A stretch of DNA of 64,000 nucleotides, taken from NCBI RefSeq assembly GCF_047663525.1, contig NC_092593.1:28980501-29044500 (forward strand). Reading direction: 5' to 3'. The position numbers and the translations under genes were made by a program. Below, piece by piece: positions 43,001-58,000 of this stretch. The notes beneath the pieces are model-generated. The model made no database searches, was not told the origin of the DNA, and saw only the letters and a list, made by a program, of their open reading frames with translations. Source of the DNA: Anas platyrhynchos (lineage: Eukaryota; Chordata; Aves; Anseriformes; Anatidae). Position 1 is the stretch's first letter. The number at the start of each line of letters is the position of its first letter.

Positions 43001-46000
43001 GTGACTGTAAACAGACTGCTTTTTGTATTTTGTTTGACTTTCTTTTCTGGCCCAAAGTGTCTGATTACTAATGTTATCTTTCGTATCCAATCGTGCTTCC
43101 ACTGAGCAGCTGTTTTCTCTTAATGAAAGCCCTAATAATCTGCAGAGTATCAAGCAATTTGATCTGCCCTGTTAATGCAATTGCCAGTGTAAGGCTCGGG
43201 TGAAGCCTGGCCTCCTCCTCTGATTAGTGACAGCTGAAATTGAAGATGCACGTATGCATCTTATCCAGTCTCATCAGCTCCCTTTGAAAACAGAACGTTT
43301 TTCTTCTTTCTGTGACTGAAGGATTGTGTGAGGCCTTCTGCTTTTTTTCCCCTCCCCTTAAGTTGAGGAAAAAACTCTCTAAGTAGTTCCCCTGTTGAGA
43401 GCACCAGTTAAATGGCTGACCCCGTAAGAGCTTAGGGGTTCACAGGAATAAAAGGTGCTTTATAAAGGAAGCTTTTTTTTTCTTTTTTTTTTAAGCAGAG
43501 CTGTTCTGATTGAGCAGTGATAATGCAGACTAGAAACTAGCTCAGACTGTTGCAGTTTTAAGTTATTTTGTTAATGTGTTTACTTCCAGCAGCAATTTAG
43601 ACTTCCATTCTAGTCTTAATGTTGTTTAAGTTTAAGGTGGTTGTGGTAAGTAAAAATGTCCATAAAGTCTTTTCCATGCTCTTTAGCTTTGCTGTGTATA
43701 ATTTGATATACCATACCTATTTGGCTTCCGTTTTATTTTCTCTTCAAGGAGAAATTAATTAAGGAACAGTCATCCAGGATGGCTGAGGCAGGCTTGGGAA
43801 TGACTGCCACGAAGGGTTGTGTGTGTTCAGTAGTGAAACATGTTCCTAAAGGAGCTCCTGTTGTGGCCCAGCGCTGCAAGTGACTTTTCTATGAAGCTTG
43901 CTTTATAAATAGGAAAGTGATCTTGTTACTAGGATGTTGTCAGCCATTTTCTATGTTTTTTTCTTTTTCTGATAGCAGATACTGCTACCTGTGTTGCATT
44001 GGTTCAGTTAGCTCAGTATTAATAAATAATGATAAATTAATGTATTGCTTTCCTAAAGCTTAATATGTACGTTAATACTTGTGGTTGTAAAATGAAACAT
44101 CTACTGAAGCTTTGGGTTAAACTAAGATTTTGTACAGACAGGGCAATTGTAATTGAGGGAACTATCCACATTAGTAAAATGGAAATAAACTCTTAGGTGA
44201 GACACTTTCTTTTTTTTTTCTTTTTTTTTTTTTTTAATGAACTAAAACTGTGCAGTTTTTCATGGGTCACTTGCACTTTAAAAGCAATTTTGTTTGCTTT
44301 TAAACCAGGAAAAAACAGGAAAGAAACAACTTACAGATATAGTAGGAATTTTATTGCGAGGACTCTATGTATTTGGGGAAAGGGGGAAAGTGGAACTAGT
44401 GGATCTGCTTTTATTATTTTTTGCCTTTGAACTTCATTTTGTTGTAGAGGTGAGAGGCTGGTAAGAGCAGTTGTGTCCTGTGAATTCAATTTTTTTCTTC
44501 TTTTCTGCAGTGAGACCAGTGAAGTTCTGCAGTACACAGCAAGTGATGCAGAGGATGTGGAGAAGGTAAGAGTTTGCTGCATGTTGGTTGCTGTTTTGTT
44601 TTTGTTTTTAAACTTCTAAGACTGAAACGTGAAGAGAACACTTATCTAGATAACCAGCTTAGTTAACTACTTACTGCAAGCAGTGTTTGCTGCTATGGCA
44701 GGATCTGGGCTGGGACTACACTGTAATATTTTGATGAAAGATTGCAGTTTTGTCAGGAAGCTGACACACATCCCCCAGGATACCCGGGGTATCCTTTTGC
44801 CAGGATACCTGGCTGTCTGAGCAAGCAAGATTGATGTAACTTACTGCTGGTGTTTCCACACTTGGTTTGTTTTTCCAAGCAAATCTTGTGAGGGCAGTAG
44901 AAACTGCATTTTCAGAGTCTGTGCTGGGCTGTGCAGTATTTGGCTGTCAGTCATCCCTATTTGAAGTGACTGGAAGCACGGGCAGGGATCTGCATCAGTT
45001 TAGGAACTAAAGGCATTAACCAAGAGGTAGGTCATCTTCAGCATTCAACTGAAGCTCTTCCTACAATTGTAAGGGCTTCTATTGGCTTTTGACAGCATGC
45101 AGCTTCCTATGATCCAGGTTGTGGTGCACAGGTTCCTATGCAATAAAGTAGCTGTTGTTTTTCTAAAAGCTGATAATTATTTGATTATCATGACTTGATA
45201 ACTAGAGCTGTTAACAGCTTTGAACCCCTGAGTTATTCATCTGTATTGACTAGCATGTGGTATCTAAACTGCAATTTCTTCTCTAAAGGGTTTTGCTAGA
45301 TGTGTTAACCCTGGACCAAGCCAGATAAATTGCTGTCTCATTGCTAGAAATAAGCCATCTCTGACTGACTTTCGTGCTTGCCCTGCGTTGGAGCATAGTT
45401 ATTGTTGCTGACTTGCATTTTTGTTCCTTGAGCCAGATGGCAAAGCTTAATCCTAGGAGCTAGAAACTGTTAAATCTCTTGGATCTTTGAGTTTAGTTTG
45501 TGTTGTTGGAGATGATGAGTTAGATTAGTTGAAGCCTGCTCTAAACATGTCTCCTTAAGGCTGTTTTTGTTCAGAAGTGCAAAGTAGACTTTAGTTGGCC
45601 CAGTCCGTTACAATAGCCTGTGCCTAATATCCTCATATTCCTATGCAAAAAGTTTGTGTAAAGCAGGACATATTGGTGAGAACTCTCCTATTCTTAAAAT
45701 TTGAAGCCCCTTTAGTCACATTACCATATGTTTCTTTCACTGCCTTTTAGTTCCCTTTATCATAGAATGATTTTGCCCTGTTGCGACTGGGTTTCCAAAC
45801 TCATACGATCGATAGTAAAGGTTACCACTGTTAACCAGGAGACTTTTGGAGCAGTTTAAGTTTATACTCAAGGGTTGGTGGCTTCAGGTAAGAAAGAGTT
45901 CACTGTGAAAACACACTTCAGATAGGCAACTTCAGCATCCCAGGAAACATGTTCTCTTACATGTTTCTAGGTTTGTTTGTTTGTTTTTTAGGGCCAGAAT

Positions 46001-49000
46001 TAGAGAAACAAGAGCATGAAATTGAAAAACAAACAAAAAAAAAACAACAAAGATAAGAGTTCAGCATCTGGATGAGAACCTTGAACAATTACTGCTAGCT
46101 TTTCAGGATATCATAAAAGGAAGGATAACATGATTCAAGAGCCATGGTGTTGGAAGAGGGTAGTCAGATTTGGGAGAAATAAGAGGAAGAATTGGAGTTT
46201 GTGTTATTTGTGTGTTTTCTTCTATTTTTTCTCTCTGAGCCTGTCTTCGAGTTGTCAGAACAAAGCCATTTGTTTCCTCCCTAGATTTTGTAGTAAAACC
46301 CATTGCTAGAGACTTTATTTTAATCCTGTAAATCAGGGTTTAAAGTCAGTCTAAAGCTCTTACAGCTCTAGTAGAGAGTCTACCAAGCTCAACAGTCTTG
46401 TTATCATTATGCATAACCAGGATGCACACTGATGACCCTCTGACCCTCTTCTTAATTGGGTTGGACAAATCTGGACTAGAGGAAGGATTATTGTTTTGAA
46501 GTACAAGATGGTATCGTGTTTTCATTGGTAAAATGTTAGCTATAGAAACTAGCGTTCTTTACGCGTGTAAGAAAGAATAAAGTTGTTTTCCCCTTCTCTT
46601 TGGACTCAGTTTACCTTTGAAGTGAAGTAATTGATATTTGGAAATATGGGGATGGCAGGAGGGAATTGGTTGTGGTTTTTGGGGTGTTTGTGTGTGTGCA
46701 GCTGTTTCCTGTTAATGGATAGTGATGTTTAACTTAGCCAGATTCAATTTACAGCTTCTTTACTCTGCAGTTTGGGAGCTTAATTTTTTGACATCACAGT
46801 TTGTCTTTTTAGTTGTTTATAGCAAACATGCAACTCAGAAATGACTTGTACTTCCGAGGTCTCACTTAAAAAGGTTGGTTGGGTCTTCATATTGTAATTA
46901 ATTTTGGTTTTAATGGCGGCTAAAGTTATTTGTAAGTGCTGAAGTGAGCTTGGTTAGGGTGTTTCAGACTGCTTTTACTCAAAGATAAAACCAAGAGCAA
47001 GAAGTTGGCTAGTATTTTTATTAAAGGAAACAAAAATAAATTAATAACTCCAGAAAGTTTTTTGGGGAGGGAGTTGTTTTTTTTCCTTTTGTGCTTTTTT
47101 TTTCTTTTGCTTTTAAAAGGGTGGCAGCAGAATGGTAGGAATTTGCAAACTTAACTGAAACTGTTTCAATTTGTTTGTGATTGTGAATAGTGTTTTGTAT
47201 TATGTTTCTGTTTTTTATTATTATTCACTGTCCCCATCTTGTGTACATTGGAGAGGGTGATGAAGATAGGAGGCTGCTGACACACCAGCTTTGTGCCACA
47301 TCCTTTGCCAGTGTGGAAGTGAAAGGCTTCAGAACAAGCTTACATTACATTTTTGGTGGTAGATGCTGTGAATGGGTTGAGCTTCTTCCTACAAGCTGTA
47401 GTCTGAGCTCTCGGGGTTGTATCCTGCATTGCTCCCTGTGCCCTCTCTCTTGCTTAGAAAAGAAGCCTGCGAGGAAGGAGTTTAGGAAAATTCATCTGAC
47501 AAAGTGACCCATATGATGGTATGGTGTCTTTGTCCTTATAAATGATATGAGTAAGAACAGCATTGCCTTCTGATTCCCATCTAGTTCTTTCAACAACAGA
47601 ACTCACCAGATCACCATGAAACAAGCTTAGAAATTGTAAGCTGTTTGTATTGGCTTAGTTGCACAGATTATGGAAAGGGTTCTCATTATTGAAAACTGTT
47701 TTTTTCTAAATCCTACCATGCTCTGCACTCTATTAAGAGCTGATCTCTCTTGGACATTATTACATGTTATGCTGCTTGGTCAGGTTTAAATCACAGATTT
47801 GCTGCTAATTCCCAAGAGGTGCAGGTGCATTCCTTGTGAATTAAAGAAGCTGCTCTTCTAGCCTGGTTGGAAGGGTCGGGGCTGGTACCATTGTTAACGA
47901 GTTGCTGGTAAAGATCTCTTCTATTATGGTAAGGAGAGTGTGCAAAACTAATTTGGGTACTGATTTTTCTTTTCCCCTCCACATAGTCTGAGCACTATTG
48001 TTAGCAACTCTATTATTAGTCCTGTCATCAGCCGTAACGGGGAGTTTGCAAAGCTTTGCCATGGAGTAGGAAAGTAATTGCTTTTGTGTATTTAATGGGA
48101 AGTATGTTGGAGGTTTGACTTTTAAATGAAGAATAATGGATATTTGAACTAACTTACCATATATCTCTTTCCCTTTCATTTGTAAAAAATGGTAATCTTG
48201 TGACATCACAGCAGTTTGGTATGAACAAACATTTTCTTAGGACAGTTTTGAAAACTTTTCTGAGTGTCTGGGGAGCTGTTTTCTCCAGTGTTTGTTTTTT
48301 GAGGATTCTCCAATAGGTGAATGTCATCACCTTTTTTGCTTAATGTCAAAAACAGGTTTCCTGTGCTCTTGCCTACAGTATCTCTCCAAATTTGCTTATT
48401 TGTAAGAGGTCAAAAATGGTTACCCAGCATCTAAACTTGCTTGAAGTTTTAAACGTCCTTTGCTGCCGTATGTCAACCGTATTTTTAAAGTATTTAATCA
48501 GCTAATTTAGTCTTCAGCAAATATAAAGGCCTCAAGGAAAATGATCATTCAGTTAATCATATAGCTAAGCTGCTACTTCTTACCATAAAAATGTAATAGT
48601 GGTAACAGAGTGGACCTTTTTGGTGGAGACTCCTTTGTAATAGCATGTTTTTATTACTCTTCAAGTGGTAACGAATGGGATTTAGAGTTTGCTCTAATTG
48701 CAGGAAATAGATTACCATGGATTTAACATACAGTGAAGAATAAAAGCATTTTTTAATTTATTATTCTATCACTTTGTTACTGGCATCTGCTTGCTTGTTG
48801 TCTGTGGATAAACAATGTGTCATCGGGATTTTGGTCCTGACCTCAATAGCTTTATCCTTTCCTTCTGGAAAAGGCATCTGTGAAGTAGATTTTGGAGTCG
48901 CAGTGATCCCTTCCTTCCCAGCTTGCTTTAAGGTGTTATCCCCACCTCGTACACGTTAAATGCATGCTCCTGACATTGCTTTGGGTTTCCTTCATTTCCT

Positions 49001-52000
49001 TCACTCAGTCGTGTGCGATGACCTCAGGCTTGTGTTAAGCAATCACCTAGTGGACCAGCAAAGATGTGTTTTCTGATGGAGCCAGCTGGTAAATGAAGCT
49101 CAAATAGGGGACTGATAAGTCTGGGTGATACTAAAGGATATTAAAGGAGTGACTGGCTGGGGTGGTGTTACCAGTTTGAATGGTTCTTGGTGCCAAGCTG
49201 TGAGTTTTGCCTTTGCTTTCTGCTCAGGGCACAAGCACGCACGGGTAGGCTTTCATGTCCGATCAAATCGGGAGCCTTTGGATTTCTGTCATTGCTACAA
49301 CTTCACGAGTGTGAGAGTATTCTAGCCTGAAATATGCCTTGATTTGTTATGTGAACCACACAGCAGCACCAAGGGACAACTGCCACCACGCTTTGTGGCA
49401 TTGCTCCTCAGCATTTCTCTGCTAGTAGATGACTGTGCCTTTTTGAAAGAGACTTCCTACGTAATATCAAACATGATATAGCTTTTATTTGCAACTAAAA
49501 GGGTTAAATTCAGACTCATTTTCATTCCCTTCTTGTGCTGACTTGGGGTGGGCTCGTGTGTCTTTTTCTCCTTCCTTTCAGCCTCCTCAGCAGGCCGAGG
49601 AAAAGTCTTACACCATCTAGGTGTAAGAACTTGGAAACGCAGCACCTCTCAGCCTACTTATCCCTTGCCATCCTCTGCTCACCAAGGAGCTTTAGAGCTG
49701 GTCCCCAAATATCTGTCCAGCACTTAATGGCAGGGCTGCCACCTCCAGAAATGGGACTGGAAGATCATTGCTCAAAACATCCGTGGTAATGCAGCTTTAG
49801 CAGTGAAACCTTTCTGCTGGGTGACTTCAGAATGTGTCCCGATCATTTCATTGACTGGGGGTGGCTGCTTTCTTTTTTCTTTTTCTAAATGGAGAATGGA
49901 CACTTTGATCAGGCCACCTGTTAATGTAACTTTGTCCTCTAATTTCAGGTAGTTGAAGACATTGAGTACCTGAAGTTCAACAAGGGGCCATGGCTGGAAC
50001 AAGATGATGTTTCTTTCCATCACCTGAGACTTTAGTAAGTATGATGTCTTCCAGAATGTGTAGCATTGGATCTCTGGGAAAACTGTTAAAGCCTTGACTT
50101 TTTAAGGTATATTTCTATTTGCACTGTGATTTTTTTGTCATGTCAGTAACAACAGCAAGCTTTGGTAATATGGGTACTTGCTGTTGTAATATGGGTGTGG
50201 AGTTCTGCAGCTGCTAATAATTAATCAGGTGAGAGACTCCAGAAAAATCCCATTCTGTTAATGAACCATAAGAATCAGAATCATTTAGGTTGAAAAAAAG
50301 CCGTAAGATCAAGTCCAGCCACCAACCTAACACTATCAAACATGCTACTAAACCATCCACGTGCCTCTTAAATACCACCGGGGATGGGGACTCCATCACT
50401 TCCATGGGCAGCCTGTTCCAGTGCCCAACCATGTTTTTGATGAAGAAACAGTGCCTGTCATTCAGTCTAAACTTCCCCTGGCACAACTGGAGGCAGTTTC
50501 CTTGTGTCCCATCACTTGTCACCTGAGAAAAGAGACTGACAGCCTCCTCTCTGCAACCTCCTTTCAGGTAGCTGTAGAGAGTGATGGGGTCTCCCCCTGC
50601 CTCCTTTTCTCCAGACTAAACAGCCCCAGTTTCCTTAGCTGCTCTTCACAAGCACTGTTCCTAGTCCCTTCACCAGCTTCCTTGCTTTTCTCTGCACGTG
50701 CTCGAGTAATTCAGTATCTCCTGTAGTGAGGGGCCCAAATCTGAGCACAGCATTCAAGGAATGTGGTCTCAGTGCTGCATAGAAGGGGACAATCACTTCC
50801 CTAGTCCTGCTGGCTGCACTGTTTCTGATGCAGACCAGGCTGCCATTGGTGTTCTTGGCCACCTGGGCACGCTGCTGGCTCATGTTCATCCTTTTCTGCT
50901 GGGCAGCCTTCCAGCCCCTCTCCCCGGAGCCAACACTGCTGCATGGAGTTGATGTGACCCAAGCACAGGACCTGGCACTTAGTGGCTGAATGTCTTGCAG
51001 CTGGGCTCAGTGCATTGCTCCAGCCTATCCAGGTCCCTCTGCAAAGCCTTCCCACCCTCAAGCAGATCAGCAGCCCCACCTAACTTGGTATCACCTGCAG
51101 ACTTACTGAGGGTGCAGTTGAGACTGGCCACCAACTGGATTTAACTCCGTTCGTGGTGACCCTTTGGGCCCAGCCATCCAGCCAGCTTTTTGTGCAGCAA
51201 GCAGTACCTCCACCCAAGCTGTGATAAGCCAGTTTCTCCAGGCATTTCCAAAATGTCATGACCTGTGGCTCTTACTTTTGGTAATGTGTTTAGTGAATGT
51301 TTCTGTTCCTGGCTCATGGCAGTATACAGACAGGCATGCAATTTTAAAACAGCATTTATACAATTGGCATGGTGGTTTCTCTGCTGCTCTGGCAGCAGGA
51401 AATCCTTTGACAAAGCTTGTTGACAGAGCAACCTTGTAGCAAGTTTTTATGTGGTGCTGTTTAGATTGGCTGTGTGTAAAGTGTTTTTCTAAACCTAATT
51501 TCTTAGCTGTCTGCTTCTAAATATCTTCCCAGCAGTCAAGAAGCTGGCTGAACAGAGTGTAGGGGGAAAAGGAAACAGGCAAACTTGGATGATTGCTCAA
51601 TAAGTGTGGGTTTTTTCTCCTTTTGCCAGACTCCCAGTAAATAATCCTATATTGAAGCTTTAATCCTGATTCACAAAATGAGGCGTTACAGTTTTGTCAT
51701 TCATTCTTTATAATAACAAGGAGAATTTTTAAATGTAACGGTTTAAGGGTATTCTGGGGGTGTTTTGTTTTTTTTTTTTTTTTTTAAGAATCCTTGTCTG
51801 TTTAATTGGATGTGAAGAGATCAAACTCAGCGGAAAGTGCCTTGCTGGAATAAAAACAAACTTTTGATAAAAGTAATTCCTGCCAAGTACACCATGATTA
51901 TTTGTATTCCAGTTCAGCTGTGGAGTGCTACTGGTGAGGTTGCATGTGTCCTGACTGCTGAAAAATTTGCCCTCCAAACTCTAAAGAATGCGAAATAAAT

Positions 52001-55000
52001 CACTGACATGTATGTAAGGAAATGAGATTGCAGCCCTACGCTTCTATACATGTGTTACAGATAAAGCAGCAGGACTGCCACTCTTAAGTCACACTGATGA
52101 ATAAAATGTTCTTTGGATAATCCCATATAAAAAGAAAATCCACACTTGTAAGGGTATTGATAGGTTTAACCTTGCACTGAAGTGGGACAAGCTTCCCGTT
52201 TTGCAGAACTTCTTCATTAGACTGCACGTACAGGTAGCGAGGTCAGAATAGTTACTGCATTTTTAAAACAGAGCTTCAGATCTATGTTCTTGTCATATTA
52301 ATTTCAGGTTCTCTCATCGGTTAGTAGGAAGACAAGGAATTTTTTTTAATGAATCACTTCCCAGCTGGGTGCCCCAGCGTGTCCCGGGGCCTGGGGCTGC
52401 TCCTCCCCGGGGGCAGCACTCTGCACCTCTCCTGGTTGGACTTCCGAATTTTAGTATTTATTGTGAGAGAGGCGCTGGAATAATAAGTTAAGCCTTTTTT
52501 TAAACAAGCTTCCGTGGGAAAGAATCCCATGAACTTTCACTTTTCTGTTCTGTTACTTCAAATGCCTTCTAATATTAGCGGTAATGCTGTGCCTTTTGTA
52601 TGGCCCTTCTCTCAAAGGGTGAAGGTAGGTTGTAGAAGAGCAACGTTGGGTGGCATCTAAGAGAAACAAGTCAGGATTTGGCAACTTTTTGCCTAAGAAA
52701 AGTTTTCTATATATAGTAATTAAAGAAAAGCATCTGGTGGCTTGGATCCTGTGGAACTGTGAAAATAAGACTTCCTTTCAAAGAAGACAATACAGTTGTT
52801 GCTGTTTTTCTTATAGCTTCACACCGGTACAGTTATTAAGAAAGGATTATTGTTAATTGCAGAGTGTAGGAGGGAGTTAAAGTAAAGCACACAATTAAAG
52901 AGTGCTGTATTAAGATATTGCGTGAAATTTGTACTTTGTAACTGTAGAAAGGAATAAATAGCATTGCCAAAGGACTTTAATTTTTCATTCAACCCTGGAT
53001 GATGGTGAGAGGGTTTCCTTTACAAGGCTTGTCATTGCAGATAATAAGAAATTATTTCTTTTAAAGGTGGTGCGTGGCTATCTTACTAAAATCTCACAAT
53101 GCAACAAACGTAATTTAAATGTTCAAGCGCTTTGAGTTTTGCTGTTTCCACTTGCCTTCAGAATAGCATTGTCAAGATTGTGTTCATATGCAGAGATCTG
53201 ATCAAAGTGCTCCGTGTTTGCTTTGTTCCTTCGGCGTTGGGGTATCAGGACATTGATCAAATGCGTGACAACAGGTCCTGTGCCAGTTTTGTGCCCACAC
53301 CTTGTTCAGCTGAGCAGGAAATAGCAAGCACCTTCTAACCTTACATTCAAAGCTACACTTTTTTTTTTTTAAATATTTTTTCAAGCTAACTCTACAAGTG
53401 TGGGGTAGACGTGAGAGTTAAAGCTGATAGTTTCCTATTTTTTTCCCCAATATCAAACAGAAGAGAACTTGTGGTACTCTGCCTTCACCAGACTTCCAGA
53501 TGTCCTGTGCCTATACGAATATTTCCCATTTCAAGGAGGCTTTTACTGCGCTGTGTGTCCCCGGTGGGCTGCAGGTCCTGCATGCCAGCACATGCTGCCC
53601 TCTCGCGGGTGTTTCTGTTAGACTGCAGCAGGGATTTGGCCACGGTTTGGGAAATGATGGATTGCGAAATCAGCAATCCAGCACTTTGCACAGCCTGCTT
53701 GTTCTGGCTCGGGCTGTTTCAGCCCTGGTGCTGGAGGGGCGGCTGCCGGCTTGTTCCCTGGCTCTGGGGATGCCTTCCACCTCTTCACCTTCAGCTCGCA
53801 CCACGCCTCTGGGAAAGGAAGGGGAATGCTGGGCAGGTGAGGATAACTATTCTGTTGTATGTATATAGGGGCTAACACCTGGAAACCCCAGCAGTGCCTC
53901 TGACTGCTTTCATAATGCAAAAACTAAGCTAATCAAACCAGCGGGCCGCACCCATACAAAATCAGGTGCGTTACAACATCTTTTATCTCCTCGCCTCGCC
54001 CTCCGGTCTCTCTCCCTTGCCCTAATAGAAAGCAGTTTGATCGTGGGATCGAGGCATGTCTTGGTAAAAGGTTAGAAACATATTTGCCTGCGTGGAAGCT
54101 GGAGGGTTCTCCCAGAGGGTGCTCTCCGCATCTCTCCTCCCTCCCCAGCCTTCGAGTCGAGCAGAAATAGTTCTGCTGGCTTTTTGCAATAGCTCGGTGC
54201 GTTCCCATGTTGCTGCCACGCTGTCTCAAGCAGGTTTTTAGCTGTGCCCTTCCCAGCAAAACTGCGTGACTGCGGGATGCATTGCGTAATAAGTCATGTT
54301 TTGGAACAAAGAGCTGTAGTTTGTGTAATGTCACCTGGGTTAATTTACCAGCAGGTGAGGGAAACATAATGCATTTGGCTTGTTTTGGTGTACGAGTCCT
54401 CAGTCAAATCTGTTGCATCGCTGCAGCTGCTTCAGACTTTGCTGTAGCAGGATGTGTATTTTTACAGGCATGTCTTTGGCTTTTTCAGCCTCCACTACTT
54501 CCATTAAAAAAAAATCAACATTTGTTGTATCCTAAAGAAAGGGGTTCTGTTTTCATCTGGAAACAACCTAGTCGTGAAACAGTTTGCCACTGTCATACGT
54601 TCAATTTTGTTCACAACTTACTATTAGTGTGCCACATACCCCGTATGGTAAATCATCCAATATTGTGTTTGGCAGTACATCAGGATATATTTTGAGGTTG
54701 TTACTGATGGATCTTGTATGAGCAGTAATTGGTGATTTTTTTTTAAAGTTGTGTTTCTTTAAATTCTTGTTGCTGAACCCGGGGCATAGCTCCTGTTCCC
54801 TTTCTTTTCATTTTGCTCTGATTAAATGAAATCTTGCAAAGCAGCAGCATGGGAGCAAACGAGGGAAAGCGACTCCTCAGCTCTATTTTGCCGTCTAATA
54901 AAGCACACTTAGCAAAGGAAAGACATGTCCGTGGTTGAACGTGTCTGATTTCAAACAGCAGGACTAGAAGTGCTCGTAAGAGGTGTACTGGGCTTGTTCT

Positions 55001-58000
55001 TCAAACCCTTTGTCACAGAGATTCCAAAAATCTCACTCAGCATCTGTTGTAAAACTTCTGGCACTACGGCAAAGTGCTTCCTTAGCACCTTTCTCCTTCC
55101 TTGCTTCCATCGAAACAGCTCTCTTTCGTCAGTTCCTCCTCATGGCAGCTTTTTATAGGTTTGAAGAGTTGTTTTTGCACCTTCTCACCTCTTGCAGACC
55201 TGCTTTTCTTGGAAAGCTCGTCTTTACTTTCTTGGCAAAGGCGTTGAGTGTCTGTTGCTCACCAGGGGAGTGGCCACGGTTCACCTTGGGCACGGCGTGC
55301 TTGAGCTGCCTAACCAAACAGTGGAGCTGGAGGCTGCCTGACCGAAGGTCTGGAGTGAATGGGTAAGGAGGAAATAAGGGGCAATGGGACACACATCATG
55401 GGGAGAACCAGCCTTTTGTTGTCCCGTGTGCCTGCTGAATGAGGAGGTGAGTGCAATATGAGATGGACATGAAACCCTGATCACAGTCTCTCTCACCCAG
55501 CCTTGTGTGCCCGTGGCATGAGTCAGGAGGGTTTCTCCTTTCCCCTGCTCTCACAAGTATGGGCAAAATCGTGAGTGCGGCTCAATCCCACGTGTCGTAC
55601 CCTGCCCGCTGGAGGCAGGGAAGCCAACCGCAGCAGGAGGTGAGAAGCCCTGGCCGAGGTAATAAGGGCGTGAATAGCAAAGGAATGAATGCCACCCACT
55701 CCTTCGGGTTCTTCCCAACCAGTTATTGTGTTCCGGGCTGGAAGCTGATTTCAAGGTGTGCAAGAAGACCTTCTCTCTTTTCCAGTGGGATCCACCTGCT
55801 ATTTCTCAAGTTACTTCCACGTAAAAGCATAGAATTTAACTGGGGATGCTTTTGTGTTGCTGGCTCCAAGCCTTTTAGGCCGGTGAGAGCTTTTAGGTAG
55901 GAAGTGTGGTTTTCTAATCCTGTGTATTGTCCCTTCGGTTTTTGCATTGACGCCAACATCAGTTGTTGAGGAGTCACGATTCAGGCTATTGAAGACAGGT
56001 TTTTTGTTTGGTTCATTGTGTTGTTTCTTTTCCTTTAGCAAATGTCTTCATGTGGTAGGCAGCCCTGGGACTTTGTTGTTTTATGCAGAGGAGGAAACAA
56101 AAAGCTAAGGTCATGGGAACAGAAATTCTAGGAAGTATGTCCAGCTGACGTAAGAGCTGCATTAACAGGACAGCTTGCAGCACTTTCTTGTCATCAGGTT
56201 TCTTCTGGTGCCCTGAAAAACGTGTGTATCCTTGTTGCAAGCTGCCTTTAAGGGAAATCAAACCTAGCACTCTGAAAAGAGGCAGGTGTGTCAGTCCCGA
56301 TTGCTCAGTTCCTGCTCATGCACGTCGCCTTGGCCATAATGTGCAAAGTAGGTGTAGCGAGAGGCTTTTGGGGACGAGGAGAGAGCTACCCACTGCTGTA
56401 GCATAGCTGCAAGTGTGATTCCTATGTAGTTATCTGAAGAGCTGTAGCTAATAGGATCCTGGACCATAGCAGTGGTGAGCTAGAGTCTAATGTTCCTATA
56501 GCATTAGGACTGTGCAGTGCCTTGCATGTTTTCAGTTACGTTTTTAATGCCACACAATCTCACGGGTGGTAAAACATGCTCTGGGTAGCTTTGTTACTGC
56601 ATTTTGAGAGAGCTGCTTTGAGAAAATACGGTTAAGTGCCTGTCTACAATAAATCGTGGTACTTTTGTACTGGGGGAGAGAGGGGAAAAAAAAAACTCAG
56701 GAAACTTAATAGGTGCCTTTAAATGCTTCCTGCCAAGCAGTGAATTAGTTCTGGCAAGCAAATGTGGTTTTGTGGTTAAAGACATTGTTGTGGCAGGTGT
56801 CTTTGGGTGGTGCTTTTATTTAGTATTCCAAATTATTTATTAAGGCAGAAAGCAGAGGTGAACCTGGAGAAGCCATCTTCGGCAGCATTAGGTTTGCATT
56901 TTGTTGTTGTTGAGCGTTTTTTTTGGAGGCAGTGGGTATAAGAGAAGCAGGTTTTCCGTCATGGCACTAACTAAAATAAATTGTGCCTGGGAATTGTCCT
57001 CTAAAATTGCCATTCGGCTGAGATTCCTGAAGGAGCGGATTAGCTGCAGACTGGTTGACTGCTGGACTTGCTTTGTGTATGTCAAATTATATTTTACTTA
57101 TGCCCAGACAGATTTTTATCTGCATTCTCCTACAGACTTGTTGGGTCCAGAACATCTTCTGCTACTTGGCGGAGAGCTGACTCTCCTGCTTCTGTGGGAC
57201 ACTGGTGTGGGAAGAAGGGACAGAGGTGTTTATTTACTGAGAAATCAGTGGATATCCCACTGGCTGTGCTGCTAAGCCTGAGTTCAGCAAGGTATTTAAA
57301 CATTCGGCAAGGTGTTTAAACAAGTAATCCCCTTCAAATCAAAGATCTTAGCTCACTGTCCTGCCTGCTGCTCGTCTCTGCTCTCTGCACGATGAGACGG
57401 GGATGAACGCTTGTGCTCAGTTGGAGGATGGACTGCACCTAAGGAATGACTGATACCTGAAGGGCTGCTTTCCACCAGGCTCTGTTAGTTTTACCTGGTT
57501 TAATTAGCCGTGGGTATGAGATGGAGCAGGTGCAGAGATGCTTTTCACAGAGTATGCCGGGATTCAGAAATAAACCCAGCTACATCACTGTTTTGGGCAA
57601 GTTTTTCCATCTCAGCCCAGTTATTCAAGCCCTCCTGGAGTGGAAGGGTTGGGAGTGGTCTGCAGGAGGGCTGGTGCTCACACGGCATGGAAACAGCTCC
57701 TGCTGCCTTTGTGAGGAGGCAAAGGAGGGCTTGTTTTCCTGGCTGTCAGCACGTGCACCCTGTGGGGTTTGTCAGCTTTGGTTTTCTTGTTCAGCTGAGG
57801 GTTCCTGCTGTTTGTTTGTGACAGGAAGCTTCGTCTCGCGGGTGCAATCCCTTTGTGCAGGGCAGATTTGGGACAACTTATATTGCAAGATGAGCCTCAT
57901 TGCATCTGCCATTTGACTGTTTGTCTCACAGAACAGAGCCACAGATCTCAAGAACACTTACGGATGCTGTGTGTCATTCCACAGTCTTCTAAGTAAACTT

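Noticed and set aside
53411-53875. 154-codon open frame in NDUFA10 intron 8
   Set aside because: Cysteine- and leucine-rich, no recognisable domain, and overlapping open frames in other phases; no sign of coding constraint.
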